Shown piece after piece: positions 12,546 to 23,719 of a DNA stretch of 64,000 nt; the stretch's first letter is position 1; each line of letters starts with the position of its first letter. The notes below the pieces were generated by a model that saw only the letters and a program-made list of their open reading frames with translations, was not told the origin of the DNA and did not search any database. The position numbers were made by a program, and so were the translations under genes. The stretch is taken from the NCBI GenBank assembly GCA_947069175.1, contig CAMTDV010000019.1:72663358-72727357 (forward strand). Direction: 5' to 3'. Source of the stretch: Scalesia atractyloides (lineage: Eukaryota > Streptophyta > Magnoliopsida > Asterales > Asteraceae).

Positions 12546-13406
12546 ACTCACTTTTTAAATATACGTAACTTTTTTATACATCATTTGTTTTTAAAAATAA
12601 TTATACCATAAAATCGAGCTTCTTTTTACCTTTAATATGAGTACCCTATTGTTATAGTTTATTAAAAAAAATTGAAAACCCAGTTGCGTATTACACAATG
12701 AACATAACGTAAAACACACGAGTATTAAACTAAAAACACAATTGATAACAACAGATAAAAGACACAATGGACAACGGACTAAAACACAATGGCATAATGT
12801 AAAACACAATGAGTATCAATCTAAAAAGCAATAGAAAGTAGACTAAAAAAACAATTGATAATATCAGATAAAAGACAATAGACAACAGATAAAAAACACA
12901 ATGGACATCAAACTAAAACACAATAGACAACAAAAAAAAACAATAAAAATAATGAACATCAGATTAAAAACACAATAAACAACAAATTAAAACACAATTA
13001 AAAAAAAAAACACAATGAGCAACATATTAAAACACAATAATCATAACCAATAACACAATATATAGAAAACTCAAAACACCATCTTTATTGTGTCATAAAT
13101 TGTGTTATAAGTTTTGATAAAAAGTAGTGATCTGAACCCAAATTAACATTGTGTTATAAGTTTTGATAATAACACAATGTATAGAAGCCCTAGTAAAAAT
13201 GTAATGATCAAAACCAGTTAAAATACACAATGATCTGAACTTTTAACAAAATGTAAAGAAAACCCAGTAAAAATACAAATTTTATTTTATTTTTATATAG
13301 CAATGTCATACTCATATTAAAGATAAAGAACGCTTGTTATCATGGTGAAAATTGTTTTTAAAAAAATATCGTATGAAAAAGTTATGGACGTTTTAAATTG
13401 AGAGGG
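12546..13406. mobile_element. Foldback element with ~100-bp inverted ends and AACACAAT repeats
   Basis: The left ~100 bases (ending taatatgagta near 12642) are an imperfect inverted copy of the right ~100 bases (starting tactcatatta near 13310). Between them lies a degenerate array of 15-25-bp units built on aaaacacaatggacaac. No coding sequence. The exact ends and target duplication are uncertain. Confidence 0.6.
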
Positions 13407-13614
13407 AATTGACACGTGCCTTGTATTTGGAGAGAGAAAATTTAATAAATGTAGGATTCCTTTTATACACTTCCATTATCTTCTTTTCTTTAAATCTATT
13501 CTCAATCCTTCAAATTTTAGATCAATGCACCAAAATCCTTCTTATTTATTTCTCCTTTGTATTTGATCCTAACCCACTCAACATATAGACACTAACCTTG
13601 AAAGTCAAAGCTGC

Positions 13615-14200
13615 AATTATTAGTTGCTAGTCTATCCATCTCGTATAGGCCTATACGAGACGTTTAGGCCTCTCGTATAGGCCTATTATTTGGCAGTTGG
13701 TCTATACGCTACTTATAGGTCTCTTGTATAAGCTTATATGGGGCGTATAAAAAGGGTTTGTTTACAAACATTTTTATGCAACATTTAACAATTTAGGAAA
13801 GTTGTATAAATATTTAAGTATATTAAAATAAAAACATTCTTAAATTAACAACTTTTGTAAGAACATTAAATATAAATTTGTTAACAAGAGATAAATACTT
13901 TTTCTATAAAATAATAACTTTATTAATTAATAGAATGGTGATTTATCAAATACGTATACCACAGATGGCATACTATACTATATTATACGATACGAGGTCT
14001 ACACGTGACCTATACTATACAACACTTATAGGTTAGGACCTATACTACACTTATACGATAAAATAAGATAAGATACTATACTATACTACACCTATAGACA
14101 CGAGGCTTATATGGGAAATATACTACACCTATAGTAGAGTATACTATATAAGACTATTCCTATACTTATATTATACTATACTACACCTACACAGGACCCC
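13615..14200. repeat. CTATACGAG / CCTATA degenerate repeat field, left
   Basis: Dense repetition of cctatacgag, ggcctata and tatactacacc words. The part near 13740 (tatggggcgtat) is the reverse complement of the part near 18780 (atacgccccata), so the two fields are inversely oriented. The left margin at about 13625-13660 resembles the reverse complement of the right margin of the second field (18905-18945). Confidence 0.6.
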
Positions 14201-14934
14201 GAGGCGTTTCTGAGAATTCATGTATCATGTCCGAGCTCGAAAAAATGTGTCCTTCTATAATGGTTTATTATTATTATTTTTTAAATCAAATTAGTATTTG
14301 GCTCACTAAACCAAATGCCAATTGGCTAACTTCAAAACCATAAAAAATGATTTGTAAATGGGTCTATATTAGAATTGGTATGGATATACTATGAACACTA
14401 TTGATGAACCAATCAGATAAATCCATTTCAAAAATTCCTATATTATTTCTAGTCGGGAAAGACTAAACACAAGTAAAATAAAAAATAACATTACAAATGG
14501 AACATCTAGTAATAAAATAAATAAGAGGGTCCATTCATTTTTTATTGCCCTTCAAAGTAAAAATAGATCAATTGCTATCTATTACAAAATTTTCCTATTT
14601 GATCTAATACATACCCTTTCCCGATTGTCTCTCTGAAGGAGTTGAGTATAGTATATTATACTCTTGACGAGGGGTTCAATTTTTTTTTCACTTCTTATTT
14701 TCTATAAAAAAAGGAAATTCCTATAGATATAACCGTTCAAGCGGAAGACTAATCGAACCTCGCCCAAGGGTCAGCACAAAGTGATCTGATTTCTCGTCGA
14801 ATGGTCGATTCTCTAAGAGAGTGTTCACAGCCGAGTCTGTCAAAGAGCTTGCCTTAGGTAAGCATTCAAAAAGCAAGTCCTCATGCCTGAAATCCGGCTA
14901 AAAGGAAAAGTCACAGAGTCAGTCTAACCTCGAG
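14201..14934. other. Non-coding stretch, possibly organelle-derived in its right half
   Basis: No gene is visible. From about 14440 the base composition and style (for example cccttcaaagtaaaaatagatc) differ from the surrounding repeats and lead without a break into the atpB fragment, so it may belong to the same organellar insertion; I cannot name the source. Confidence 0.3.
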
Positions 14935-15103
14935 TCAAAACCACCGACATGTCAAGATCAAAATTCGAATTGGTTCCTGGTCCTGGTCAGAGACCACTGT
15001 GTTCGCGCCGGCGATTCTGAATTTCGTTCGCAAAGGCACCGGACTTTTGACGGGCCAGCCTTTTTTATACGCCGTTTCCCAAATAAGCTTTGCTCCTCTG
15101 GGT
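14935..15103 (-). other. Sequence fused downstream of atpB fragment, origin unknown
   Basis: The minus-strand frame that carries atpB continues open past GGATLG into about 55 residues unlike the atpB product (starts PRGAKLIWETAYKK). It therefore marks a recombination joint in the inserted DNA. Mitochondrial DNA, which often carries plastid pieces, is one possible source. Confidence 0.4.
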
Positions 15104-15427
15104 CCGAGAGTCGCTCCACCGACCAGAACACTTAGCGGAGCTCCCGTATCAATTACGTCCATTCCTCTTGTTAGACCATCTGTAGCACTCATAGCTACGA
15201 CCCTAACTCGATTGTTTACTAATAATTGTTGTACCTCACAAGTCACATTAATTGGTTGACTAGCAGTATCTCGATCCTTAACTATTAAAGCGTTATAAGT
15301 ATTAGGCATTTTGCCTGGCGGAAAGGCTACAATCTAGTACCAGACCAATTATTTGGGCGATACGCCCCAGGTTCTTTTTGTCAAGCGTGACAACCCCAGA
15401 ACTAGAAGGAGTAGGATTCATTCTCAT
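15104..15427 (-). pseudogene. atpB: Plastid ATP synthase beta-subunit fragment (5' end of atpB)
   Basis: Minus-strand translation from the ATG at 15427 reads MRMNPTPSSSGVVTLDKK, then NLGRIAQIIG, then after a one-base insertion near 15331 MPNTYNALIVKDRDT, INVTCEVQQLL, RVRVVAMSATDG and DTGAPLSVLVGGATLG. These are the N-terminal ~105 residues of the CF1 beta subunit, which in the plastid catalyses ATP synthesis. Several residues differ from the usual plastid protein. The fragment ends before the nucleotide-binding P-loop and is frameshifted, so it has no function. It is a nuclear copy of organellar DNA (NUPT, or plastid DNA that passed through the mitochondrion). Confidence 0.88.
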
Positions 15428-15508
15428 AATAATAATAAAATAAAAATATATAATTTTGCAAAAATTCTCGCATTCAAAATAAATGTCCGATGACAAGTTG
15501 ATCATTTA

Positions 15509-15510
<2 letters not shown>
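15428..15510 (-). other. Plastid atpB 5' leader-like sequence
   Basis: Directly upstream of the atpB start on the minus strand, the AT-rich tract and the gacatttattttga word resemble the plastid atpB 5' untranslated region. It ends where a (CA)n(TA)n microsatellite begins. Confidence 0.5.

Positions 15511-15542
<32 letters not shown>
15511..15542. repeat. (CA)n(TA)n microsatellite
   Basis: About nine CA units followed by about six TA units. Confidence 0.9.
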
Positions 15543-15569
15543 CAAATTTAAAAAAAAACGTGCTCCTCG

Positions 15570-15622
15570 AAATCACGGTCCTGTGCGGTGATCCTCCCCG
15601 CACACCATAAAGGCCGCCCATG
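15570..15622. repeat. Conserved GC-rich 53-bp motif, copy 1
   Basis: The motif contains TGTGCGG...CCGCACA, able to form a 7-bp stem, and aaggccgcccatg. It recurs almost unchanged at 58210-58263, in both places shortly after a TA microsatellite. It is probably the terminal part of a repeat family I cannot name. Confidence 0.65.
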
Positions 15623-16395
15623 ACAGGACCTATATTACACCTATAAAATACTATAGAGTGAATTGCAAGTTTTATCTTTTATCTATATACTAAATTTAAT
15701 GCGGTGTCCTTTTTTTTAAAATTGATGAGTTTTGTACTTAGTGTTTTCAAATGCTACATTTATGTCCTTTAGCCCTAACCAAGTTAATTTTTTTCTCTTA
15801 AGTGGAGGGTAAATTGATCTTTTTATATATTTGTTAAATTTTTTTTAATGATTTTAATAATTAAAACAAAATTAATTATATTAAACTAGTATTAAGCATT
15901 CTAGTGTTGTGGGGGGCGAACACCAATGCTACACTACTGTGATCGACCACCAATAAAATAATAACAAAGTCGATCTAGGATCTGCGCGTTACGATGAACC
16001 TGTCAAACGGGAAAAAATAGACGACGTAAAAACGTTTAACCACACACGCACGTTGCGCCATGTTAACTCGCAAAATTTAGAACGGAACGTAGAATGAAAA
16101 TTTTGCAAAAACGAAAAGTATAGAGGACCAAAGTTGAAAGTAAAAAAGTTGTGAGGTTATATCGCAAAAGATGAGACGTTTTGGCGTTAAAAGTAAAAAA
16201 TTCAAATAGTTTTAAGTTAAAAGTAAAGATGAAAAGTCTTAGGGATAAAATTAAAAAAAATCAAATTGTTTTGGGTTAAAAGTAAAGAATCAAATAGTTT
16301 TGGGTCAAAAGTAAAAAGTTCAATTTTTTTTAAAACCTCCAAAGCATAAGATACAACAACTTTATGGCTAACATGATAAAAATTATACTATTGGG

Positions 16396-16434
<39 letters not shown>

Positions 16435-16582
16435 CATTCTCTCTATAAAAGACACATACATACTCTTTCTCTCTCTCTCTCTCTATTTATCTAGGGAGAA
16501 CTCTCCCACCCTCACCACACCTGCTGCCACCAGCTCCAGCCACCATCCACACAAGCATCACAACCGCACCACCCCCACACCA
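15623..16582. other. Non-coding repeats, TA and CT microsatellites
   Basis: At 15655-15800 a tract on the need-for-length theme (gaattgcaagttttatc...) resembles one arm of a foldback MITE. At 15930-16330 is a moderately GC-rich tract (gatcgaccaccaataaaataataac...) with repeated ttttgggttaaaagtaaa words. (TA)n lies at 16398-16431 and (CT)n at 16469-16485. A C-rich patch with ccaccatcc words at 16500-16582 precedes the LTR start and may be leader sequence of an older LTR. Confidence 0.45.
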
Positions 16583-16786
16583 TGTAACACCCCAAAAACG
16601 GGTTTGGTAATTAAACCCTGTTAATATTAAAGAGCAGATAAAATACCATCAATAGTAAAAAGTTGACCGGATAAGCGTTAGGATTTTAAATAATCAAAGC
16701 TAATGCTAATTAAAGGGAACAAATACTTAGTAGTAAGTAAAGGTTTATAAAAAGCTCAGGTTAGCGGGACTTAAATTGAGACGGGA
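16583..16786 (+). mobile_element. LTR start, truncated by the next LTR
   Basis: It opens with TGTAACACCCC, the usual start of a plant Ty3/gypsy LTR, and is cut at 16786 where a second TGTAACACCCC starts. About 204 bp remain. Confidence 0.6.
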
Positions 16787-18271
16787 TGTAACACCCCAAA
16801 TTTAAGAAATTTGACTAGGGATATCTGAACCTAGTTATGATAATGGTTAATTGTTACTAAGTTATATGGGGTTTAAACAAAACTAAACCTAAGGGACTAA
16901 TTCTGGAAAATTGGAAGTAATGGATTAAAATGACAAAACTAGGAGAAGAAAAAGAGGAGGAACCTAGTTCATCCAATTCCATCAAATTGAAGGCTAATTC
17001 CTTCAAGAAATGCTTGCATATGATGAAATAGTGATCATATAGCCTTAGTGGTTATGTCTAAAAACCTAGATTGGTGAAAGTCATAACTTAAGACAAGTAG
17101 AATACTTGCAATTATGTTATTGGAGTTGATCCAAAGATGAAATTGAGTGTATATGTATGCTTAATTTCGTTAGACATAATGAAATTATAAATATTTGATG
17201 TAAGATTACTTGTGAGTGACTAACAAGTAGTTTATGAAGTGGGTTTTGATAATATGATGAATTGATGATATACTTAGTTTGGAATCATCATGCATGATAG
17301 TAATAGCAAGATATGTGAATAATCTATGAGTTCGAGTACATGTTCATACTTGCCATAGAATGAGTTTAGTATGATATGATGAAATAGATGTTGTATTCAT
17401 GTTAAACGATGTTAGAAATCATCATGTGTTTATGAATGATTAAAGTATTTGGTTAAGTTTGATGTTTGGGTAAATTCCATATATACGACGCAATGGGTTG
17501 TTTCATAGTGATGAAACAATCCTAAGTTCTTGTATGATATTCATAGATTAGCATACATTGATTGAAATTATGTTAATTTGATGTTAACAATAGCATGAAC
17601 TTGGTTGGAAAATTTAGTTAAAATGATAGCCTAAAAATAACGTCTACCAGGTATTTGATGAAATGCCTAAGTGAGTTCTTTGAACCTATTTGTGCATTTG
17701 CATATGTTAATAGCCAGTTTACTTTTAAAAGTCAAACTGACCTATAATAGGATCAAATGATAAAATATTAGTATAAAGTCCGTAAGGTGGAGTAGTCGTA
17801 ATAAATGATGACTAATCTAACCATCTTGCGAATGATAATGGTAGTTTGACGCTTGACAAGCTAGGTGGAAGCTTGGGACAAAACGGGTCAAACGGATCAA
17901 GTAAGCAGGAAAGGCATAATCAAATGCAAGGTAAGTAAAGCTTACACCTTTTAAGGTAGAACACCTACTTTTCGTATTGGTTAAGAATGATGTAATTTAG
18001 TATTGGAAATATGACGTTTTGATGTGGAATGATACGGTTCGGAACAAGTGAAAAGGGTGAAAACCATATTTGATGATAAAAAGGGGTAAAACGGTAATTC
18101 AGTCATGTGATGACGAATAAACAAAGAGTTTTGAAAAGTTACCCTATGATGTAAACCATAATGGGTAAAAATGGTAAAATGGTAATTCGTCAGGAGTTGA
18201 TGATAAATAATAGTTTTTGAAAAAGACACCTTATGGCGTAAGCCATGATGGGTCAACGAATCAAGAAATGA
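16787..18271 (+). mobile_element. LTR (partial) starting TGTAACACCCC
   Basis: It opens TGTAACACCCCAAATTT and runs about 1.5 kb until the CTATACGAG repeat field starts near 18272. Its 3' end (GTGACA or similar) is missing. Near 17638-17673 one frame reads NNVYQVFDEMPK, a PPR-repeat-like phrase, without further coding support. Words such as ggtaaaatggtaattc and cctatgatgtaaaccataatgggt are internally repeated (18060-18250). Confidence 0.6.
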
Positions 18272-18950
18272 GTTTTACACTATACCTATAGGCCTATAAA
18301 AGGCCTATATAGGACCTATACTATAACATTCTATACTATACTAGACTATACCTATGATAGACTACACTTGTATGCCTATATGGAACCTGTGCTACAACCA
18401 TATGATACGATACGATACAATAAGATCATACATACTATATGTACTACATAGTATACAATTATACTATATAACACTACACCGAGGCCTATACATATATGAG
18501 ATCTATATTACACCTATAGGCCCTATAAGAGACCTATACGGGACCTGTGCTATAATATACCACATCTATACGAGACCTACACTACACATATAGATCTATA
18601 CGAGGCCTATACAAGACAATATACTATACTACACCTACGTAATAAATTTTTAATAATGTTTGATCAAACATGATCAATTTAACAAGGTTTTTGTATTTAA
18701 AAAAAACTACTTAATTTTTTATAAAACTTTGCGAGAACGATAAATATTGTATAAAAATATTTGTAAAAAAACCTTTCTATACGCCCCATATAGACATATA
18801 AGAGGCTGGGCTATATGAGGCCTATAAGAGGAAGATGTAATATTACAAAAAAAATCTTCTATACGCACCATACTTGTCTATACAAGGCAGGGCTATACAC
18901 CGTGTATAGACCTATACGAGGTGCGTAGTCCAACCACCGACATGATATGA
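18272..18950. repeat. CTATACGAG / CCTATA degenerate repeat field, right
   Basis: The same word family as 13615-14200, mainly in inverse orientation. It includes cctatatgga, gatacgatacgata and gacctatacggg words; the right edge (18900-18945) resembles the inverted left edge of the first field. Confidence 0.6.
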
Positions 18951-19062
18951 CACAATAAGTATTTCTTAGAAATTGAAAAGGTATATGCCTCGTATTGGGG
19001 CTGTCCAAACAGATGGTGGGGTGTTGATATAGATGGACCCTTTATATCAGTTTCAAAAATTA
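18951..19062. other. Short unassigned spacer
   Basis: Non-coding sequence between the right CTATACGAG field and the nested hAT block; nothing recognised in it. Confidence 0.4.
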
Positions 19063-19070
19063 CTTGGGTT
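19063..19070. repeat. Target-site duplication of outer hAT, left
   Basis: CTTGGGTT here and CCTGGGTT at 20496-20503 (seven of eight identical) flank the outer element 19071-20495. Confidence 0.75.
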
Positions 19071-19077
19071 TAGGGTT

Positions 19078-19842
19078 CAGGCCCGGTCCGGAGGGGGTGC
19101 GGAGTGGCAAAGGCTCCTAGCCCAAACTCTCCGAGGGCCCGAAAATTTTTTTTTTTTAATAAAGTTACGCTATAGAACTTAGAATATATAAATACTGAAT
19201 TGGAAAATGACATGAAGAGTTGCATGGTTTGATGGTTCCCATGTCACTTTATTAACAAGTAGACCTTGGGTCCTATTCTTGATAGCTTCATTTTAGTTGA
19301 TTTTTTTTTTTAATGTTTGTAATCTATGCATTAAATACAAATGACATCAATTGACTAATTCTATGTTACATTAAGGGGCTGTTTGTTTACCTCTTAATGA
19401 GGCTCTGAATGGTTCAGACCTCTTACTGGTTCAGCACTTAATGGTTCAGACTATTTGTTTCGCGAGAAATGTCTGAATGGTTAAGACATTTGCCTCTGAA
19501 TGGTTAAGAATTATACTAAGTCTGAATGGTTAAGACCTCTAATCTGAATTAGTCAGACATTTGCCTCTTAACGGTTAAACATTATACTGGCTCTTAATGG
19601 TTCAGACCTCTTACTGGTTCAGCACTTAATGGTTCAGACCTCTAAATGGTCCAGCACTTAACCATTCAGAAGTTTTCAAACAGCCCCTAAATCAAAATGG
19701 GAACCATAGTTACTTCTCAAATCTAGTTTAAAAATGATTATTTATGTTAATTTCTAAATATTCTAAAAGTTTATATTTTAGGGGCCCGTATTTTATTTTC
19801 GCACAAGCCCACAAATTTTTAAAGATTTCGGAGACGGCCCTG
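19078..19842. mobile_element. Inner hAT-type element
   Basis: The ends are CAGGCCCGGTCCGGAG and, inverted, CAGGGCCGTCTCCG, and it is flanked on both sides by TTAGGGTT (19070-19077 and 19843-19850), a perfect 8-bp duplication. It is 765 bp including the 313-bp MITE inside. It has the ends of the common CAGGGCCG hAT class. Non-coding. Confidence 0.85.
19375..19687. mobile_element. Tourist-like MITE (PIF/Harbinger), 313 bp
   Basis: Perfect 11-bp inverted ends GGGGCTGTTTG and CAAACAGCCCC are flanked by TAA on both sides (19372-19374, 19688-19690), the 3-bp duplication of PIF/Harbinger elements. The interior is filled with ctgaatggttcagac and tggttaagac words in several orientations. A related piece lies at 22866-23100. 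Confidence 0.88.
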
Positions 19843-20503
19843 TTAGGGTTGTTAAAAAGCTCGCGAGCTTGCTCGAAGCTTGCTCGGATTTAGCTCGGAA
19901 AAAGCTCGCTCGATATGGCTCGTTTAAAAGTGAGCCGAGCTGGCTCGGCTCGGTTAGAAAGTGAGCTTAGCTCGGCTCGGCTCGTAACGAGCCGAGTTGG
20001 CTCGGTTTGGCTCGCTTTGTAGCTCGGCTCGGTTTAGCTCGGATTATTTTACTTATAATAGATTTTAATTTTATATACTTATAAATATATACAAAAAAAC
20101 TGATTACTATTTACATGTATATAGGTTTGTAATTTGATACATATGGCGTATTTGAAGGTTGATTACCATACTAAAGAACAAATATTGTATTTCATAGAAA
20201 TTAAAACTTACTATACGTTGTTGAACTTGATTTTGGTTGTAATGTATTAGATTGAACTTATTTTGAATATATTCTTTTAAAGTATTGCAAAATATTTTAG
20301 GCTACTGAATTTTAAGAGGTGTATATTAATTTTTCGATATAAAATCGAGCCAAACCAAGCCGAGCCGAGTCAACTCGGTTAAAAACCAAGCCGAGCCCGA
20401 GCTTAGATTTTCAGCTCGGTTTCAAATCCGAGCCAGCTCGGTTTATAATCGAGCTGAGCCCGAGCTTGGCCTGGCTCGGCTCATGAACAACCCTACCTGG
20501 GTT

Positions 20504-20813
20504 GGTGAGGGTGTTAAGGGGCTAACACCCAAAGGTAATGGTAGATTGGTGGTGTTGTGGTTTGGCGATGGTTTATTGGCTAACATGTTGGTGAGGTGCA
20601 AGGGCGCTACCTCACAATGGATGGTCTAAACGAGCGAACGAGTATGAACATTTTTTAATTAAAAGAATAACACAACACATGTTATGTTTGTTTATTTAAT
20701 TGGTTTATTCTCGTTCATTAAAGTTTGTTTATATGTATATACATTTTGTTTATTAATAAAATAAATAAATATTCCTAAAAGAATTGTTAGTTAATAAATA
20801 TCTAGATTTTATG
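20504..20813. other. Spacer with GTTCGTT-type words
   Basis: Non-coding. Words such as aacgagcgaacgag (near 20630) and similar ones at 21260-21460 and 39700-39790 suggest a degraded repeat family, but ends were not found. Confidence 0.35.
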
Positions 20814-20827
20814 AAAATAAAGTATTT

Positions 20828-21010
20828 TTTACGGCTAGACCACCTTATATCATCCAGATTCCAGGTACGAATGCAGGGGTTACCACAACAATCCAGGTCA
20901 GGAATTGTTTCCCCTTGGATTCAACCTCAAGATCTCTCGGACAGAAACCCCACATAAGTGGGTAAAGCTTTTCACCGTCGACTAGTTAGACTGGCCATGA
21001 TTGGCAAAAA
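20828..21010 (+). mobile_element. SINE-like retroposon with 14-bp target duplication
   Basis: A 183-bp insert ending in an A tract is flanked by aaaataaagtattt at 20814-20827 and 21011-21024. A tRNA B-box-like ggattcaacct is near 20936. Length, poly(A) and long duplication fit a short interspersed element; the A box is unclear. Confidence 0.7.
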
Positions 21011-21024
21011 AAAATAAAGTATTT

Positions 21025-22865
21025 ACACGAGTCTCTATTCGATATCACTGATGAATGATGATAAATATCGTATTAAGTTTAAAGAATACGAAGCTTGTGT
21101 TTTTCTATAAGAACTTTATTTTTGTATTGATAAACCGGAATCATCTAAGAAATAAATCTACTTGTCTAAGAATATTGTTGTTCAAACTTTTGTTTTTCAT
21201 ATTGATATTGATATTTAAGGTTAAGAATGATGGATTTTTATTTTAGTTAATTTATATATCTTTAGTGTATATTTATGTTCGTTTAAGACATGAACATACG
21301 AACATAAACAACCATAGACAAGTTCGTATAATTAACAAAGAAACACTACAAGAGAATTTGTTTTTTTTTTATGTTTGTGTTTGTTTATTCATTTGATTAA
21401 ATGAATAAAAACAAATATAACCCGTTCTTATTCATTCGGTTTATTTAAACTAAAACAAAAATACCAAGTTACATAAGGGTGGAAGGGGTGCTCCCCAAAT
21501 GGGTTATAATATCATGTTATGTCAACTTCTCTCTTCACTCACCATTTTGTACTCAAAACACTAGGAGTGCTCAAACACATAAAAAATGGTAACAATTAGA
21601 AAAAATTGTGATTGATTGAAAGAGTGTAAGGCCCACCATTAACCTCATCTCTCTCATCTTCACCACTCGGTGAGTATTCACTGTTTTGTCAATCACCAAA
21701 CACCAAACATGGGCTGGTTGCATGTTACCGTGCGGTAAAACTGGGTCACCGAAGGTGCCCCATCGATCCTAAAAACAAAAAGTTTAGAATGAAAAAAAAA
21801 ACCCAAGAAACAAAACCAACAAAAAGACAAAACCCAAACAACTTTTATATACCAACCTGGAGCGAACAAATTAATTCTAACCCCTTTATGAAAAGCTAAA
21901 AATATATAATAAGCAAATTTAATATGAATCTAACTTCTATTGATTTCTGTTTTATGTCCTACATTTCGTGTGTAAAAAAAAAAGTTTTATCTAGTCTCAT
22001 TAGTTTTACATGATATTGTTGAGATCTTATAAACTTTTTATGATAGGTTTTTACAGTATTTTATTTTATAAAATAATATTAAAAATCCCTCATTGTGTCA
22101 TAGTGCTGAGTTTTTTAAACTTTCAAAAATCTTTTTTATAATGCTATTTTTTAAATAAAAAGAAGTATGTATTGTTGGTCAGCGGAGAAAACGGCCAGCT
22201 TGATCTTTCCCACTGTCTACTTGCTACATACAAATACCAGTAGCCGGCTTCCCTATTTTTAATTACTTTTTTAATTAACTAATATTTATCCATTCTTATA
22301 ATATGTATATCCGTTCTTTAATTAATTTTTAAATACATGTATAGCCTTATCTACTTTGATTGTTGGATCTTTCTTAATGGACACTGCTAAAGTTAAATGA
22401 CTTATAGTGCAAATATATTTTTTTTCAAGAAAATATAATTGATTTAAGTTTTCTTGTTGGAATAATTTTCAATATACTTATGATTGGGTTGTTTACTTGT
22501 TCTACATTAAGTTTACTTTCATTTTCAGGTAAAGGATAGCCTTTATTTAACCTATCTAACAAGTTGAGTAGAAGGGGTTTGGTAAACTAAATGAATAAGT
22601 AGTTGATTTGATTAGTAAGATCAATTTCGACGGGAGGGTGATGGACGCCTTCTCTCTTCTCTAACTCTGTAAAATCTGCCATATCTGATTTTATCTCACC
22701 CTATTTTTTTTAATGGAATTAGACAGATCGAGACCCAACTCCTTCTTTCCTCTTCTCACACACCTCGTTTGAATGAGTTTCCACTTACTTCCCTTCATGG
22801 ACACCCTGCTACAACTTTTGCTCATCCCACGGGCCCTCAGGCGTTCGAGGGCCATGGCATTGCAG
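21025..22865. other. AT-rich spacer without recognised gene
   Basis: No coding region with family resemblance. The 21480-21780 part (ggggtgctccccaaatggg ... accgtgcggtaaaactgggtcac) may be a decayed MITE. A moderately GC-rich patch at 22640-22860 has short open frames on both strands without known motifs. Confidence 0.45.
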
Positions 22866-23100
22866 ATGCTTAACGAGACTCTTGATGGTTCAGACATCTT
22901 ACTGGTTCAGCATTTAATGGTTCGGATTGTTTGTTTGTCGAGCAGATGTCTGAATGATTCAGACATTTGCCTCTAATGGTTAAGCATTATACTGAGTCTG
23001 AATGGTTAAGACCTGTTAATTGAATTGGCCAGACATTTGCCTCTGAACGGTTAAGCATTATATTGGCTATTAACGGTTCAGACCTCTTACTTGTTCAACA
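22866..23100. mobile_element. Decayed copy of the CTGAATGGTTCAGAC MITE
   Basis: The same order of ggttcagac, cttactggttcagc, gtctgaatg and ggttaagcattatac words as the Tourist-like MITE at 19375-19687, but the GGGGCTGTTTG ends are lost. Confidence 0.7.
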
Positions 23101-23719
23101 CTTAGTCTCTTAGGAATTATATGTTCATGTTATTATTTGTGGACTAAATTTATTTAATGCATTAGAAATCTAGTTTACCAACTAAATTTTGTATGAATTC
23201 ATAGCCTAAAAATGTATAAAAAGGAAGTAAATACATAAATTAGTATTCAATGTTACATTTTCTAAAACAACAAAACGTGACCAAACACATATATTTTAGG
23301 AGACAACAAGTGGATATTCGGTCATGCTTCAAACAACCGAGACGATAACAAATTTTATCGACTTCCAACGAAGCCAAAGATGTGAAGGTTTATTCTGTTT
23401 TTATTCGTGAACATCCATAATACGATATAAGACGACAAGTGGTTGTTTTGTTCATAGTAACCTAGTGGTTTTGTTCCCTTTTAATGTGTCCAAAATACCA
23501 AACAAAATATAGTTCATTTTCAAGTAGAAAACATGGACTTAAAAAGGCATCATGTTATATTCCTTCACAATACTTTTGTCTCATGTGAATACGTGACGGT
23601 TAGGGAGAAAACTAGTAGAGGAATGCTATATCTTTTGTGAAGATTTTTTGAAGGTATGTTACAAATAACATTTGTGGTTTTATTTTTAACTGAAAATAGG
23701 ACTTCTATTACTTACCAAG
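23101..23719. other. AT-rich spacer
   Basis: Nothing recognisable beyond short A/T runs. Confidence 0.45.

Larger units (their letters stand above)
19071..20495. mobile_element. Outer hAT-type element with GGCTCG repeats
   Basis: The ends are TAGGGTTGTT (interrupted after the first seven bases by the inner element) and AACAACCCTA, flanked by an 8-bp duplication, the size made by hAT transposases. Without the insertion it is about 650 bp. The sub-terminal parts are arrays of ggctcgg and gagccga words, in opposite sense at the two ends, and the middle is AT-rich. No transposase. Confidence 0.75.

Noticed and set aside
13615..14200. Possible CRISPR-like or regular satellite array
   Set aside because: Words are degenerate and irregularly spaced, without constant repeats and spacers, and the DNA is plant nuclear.
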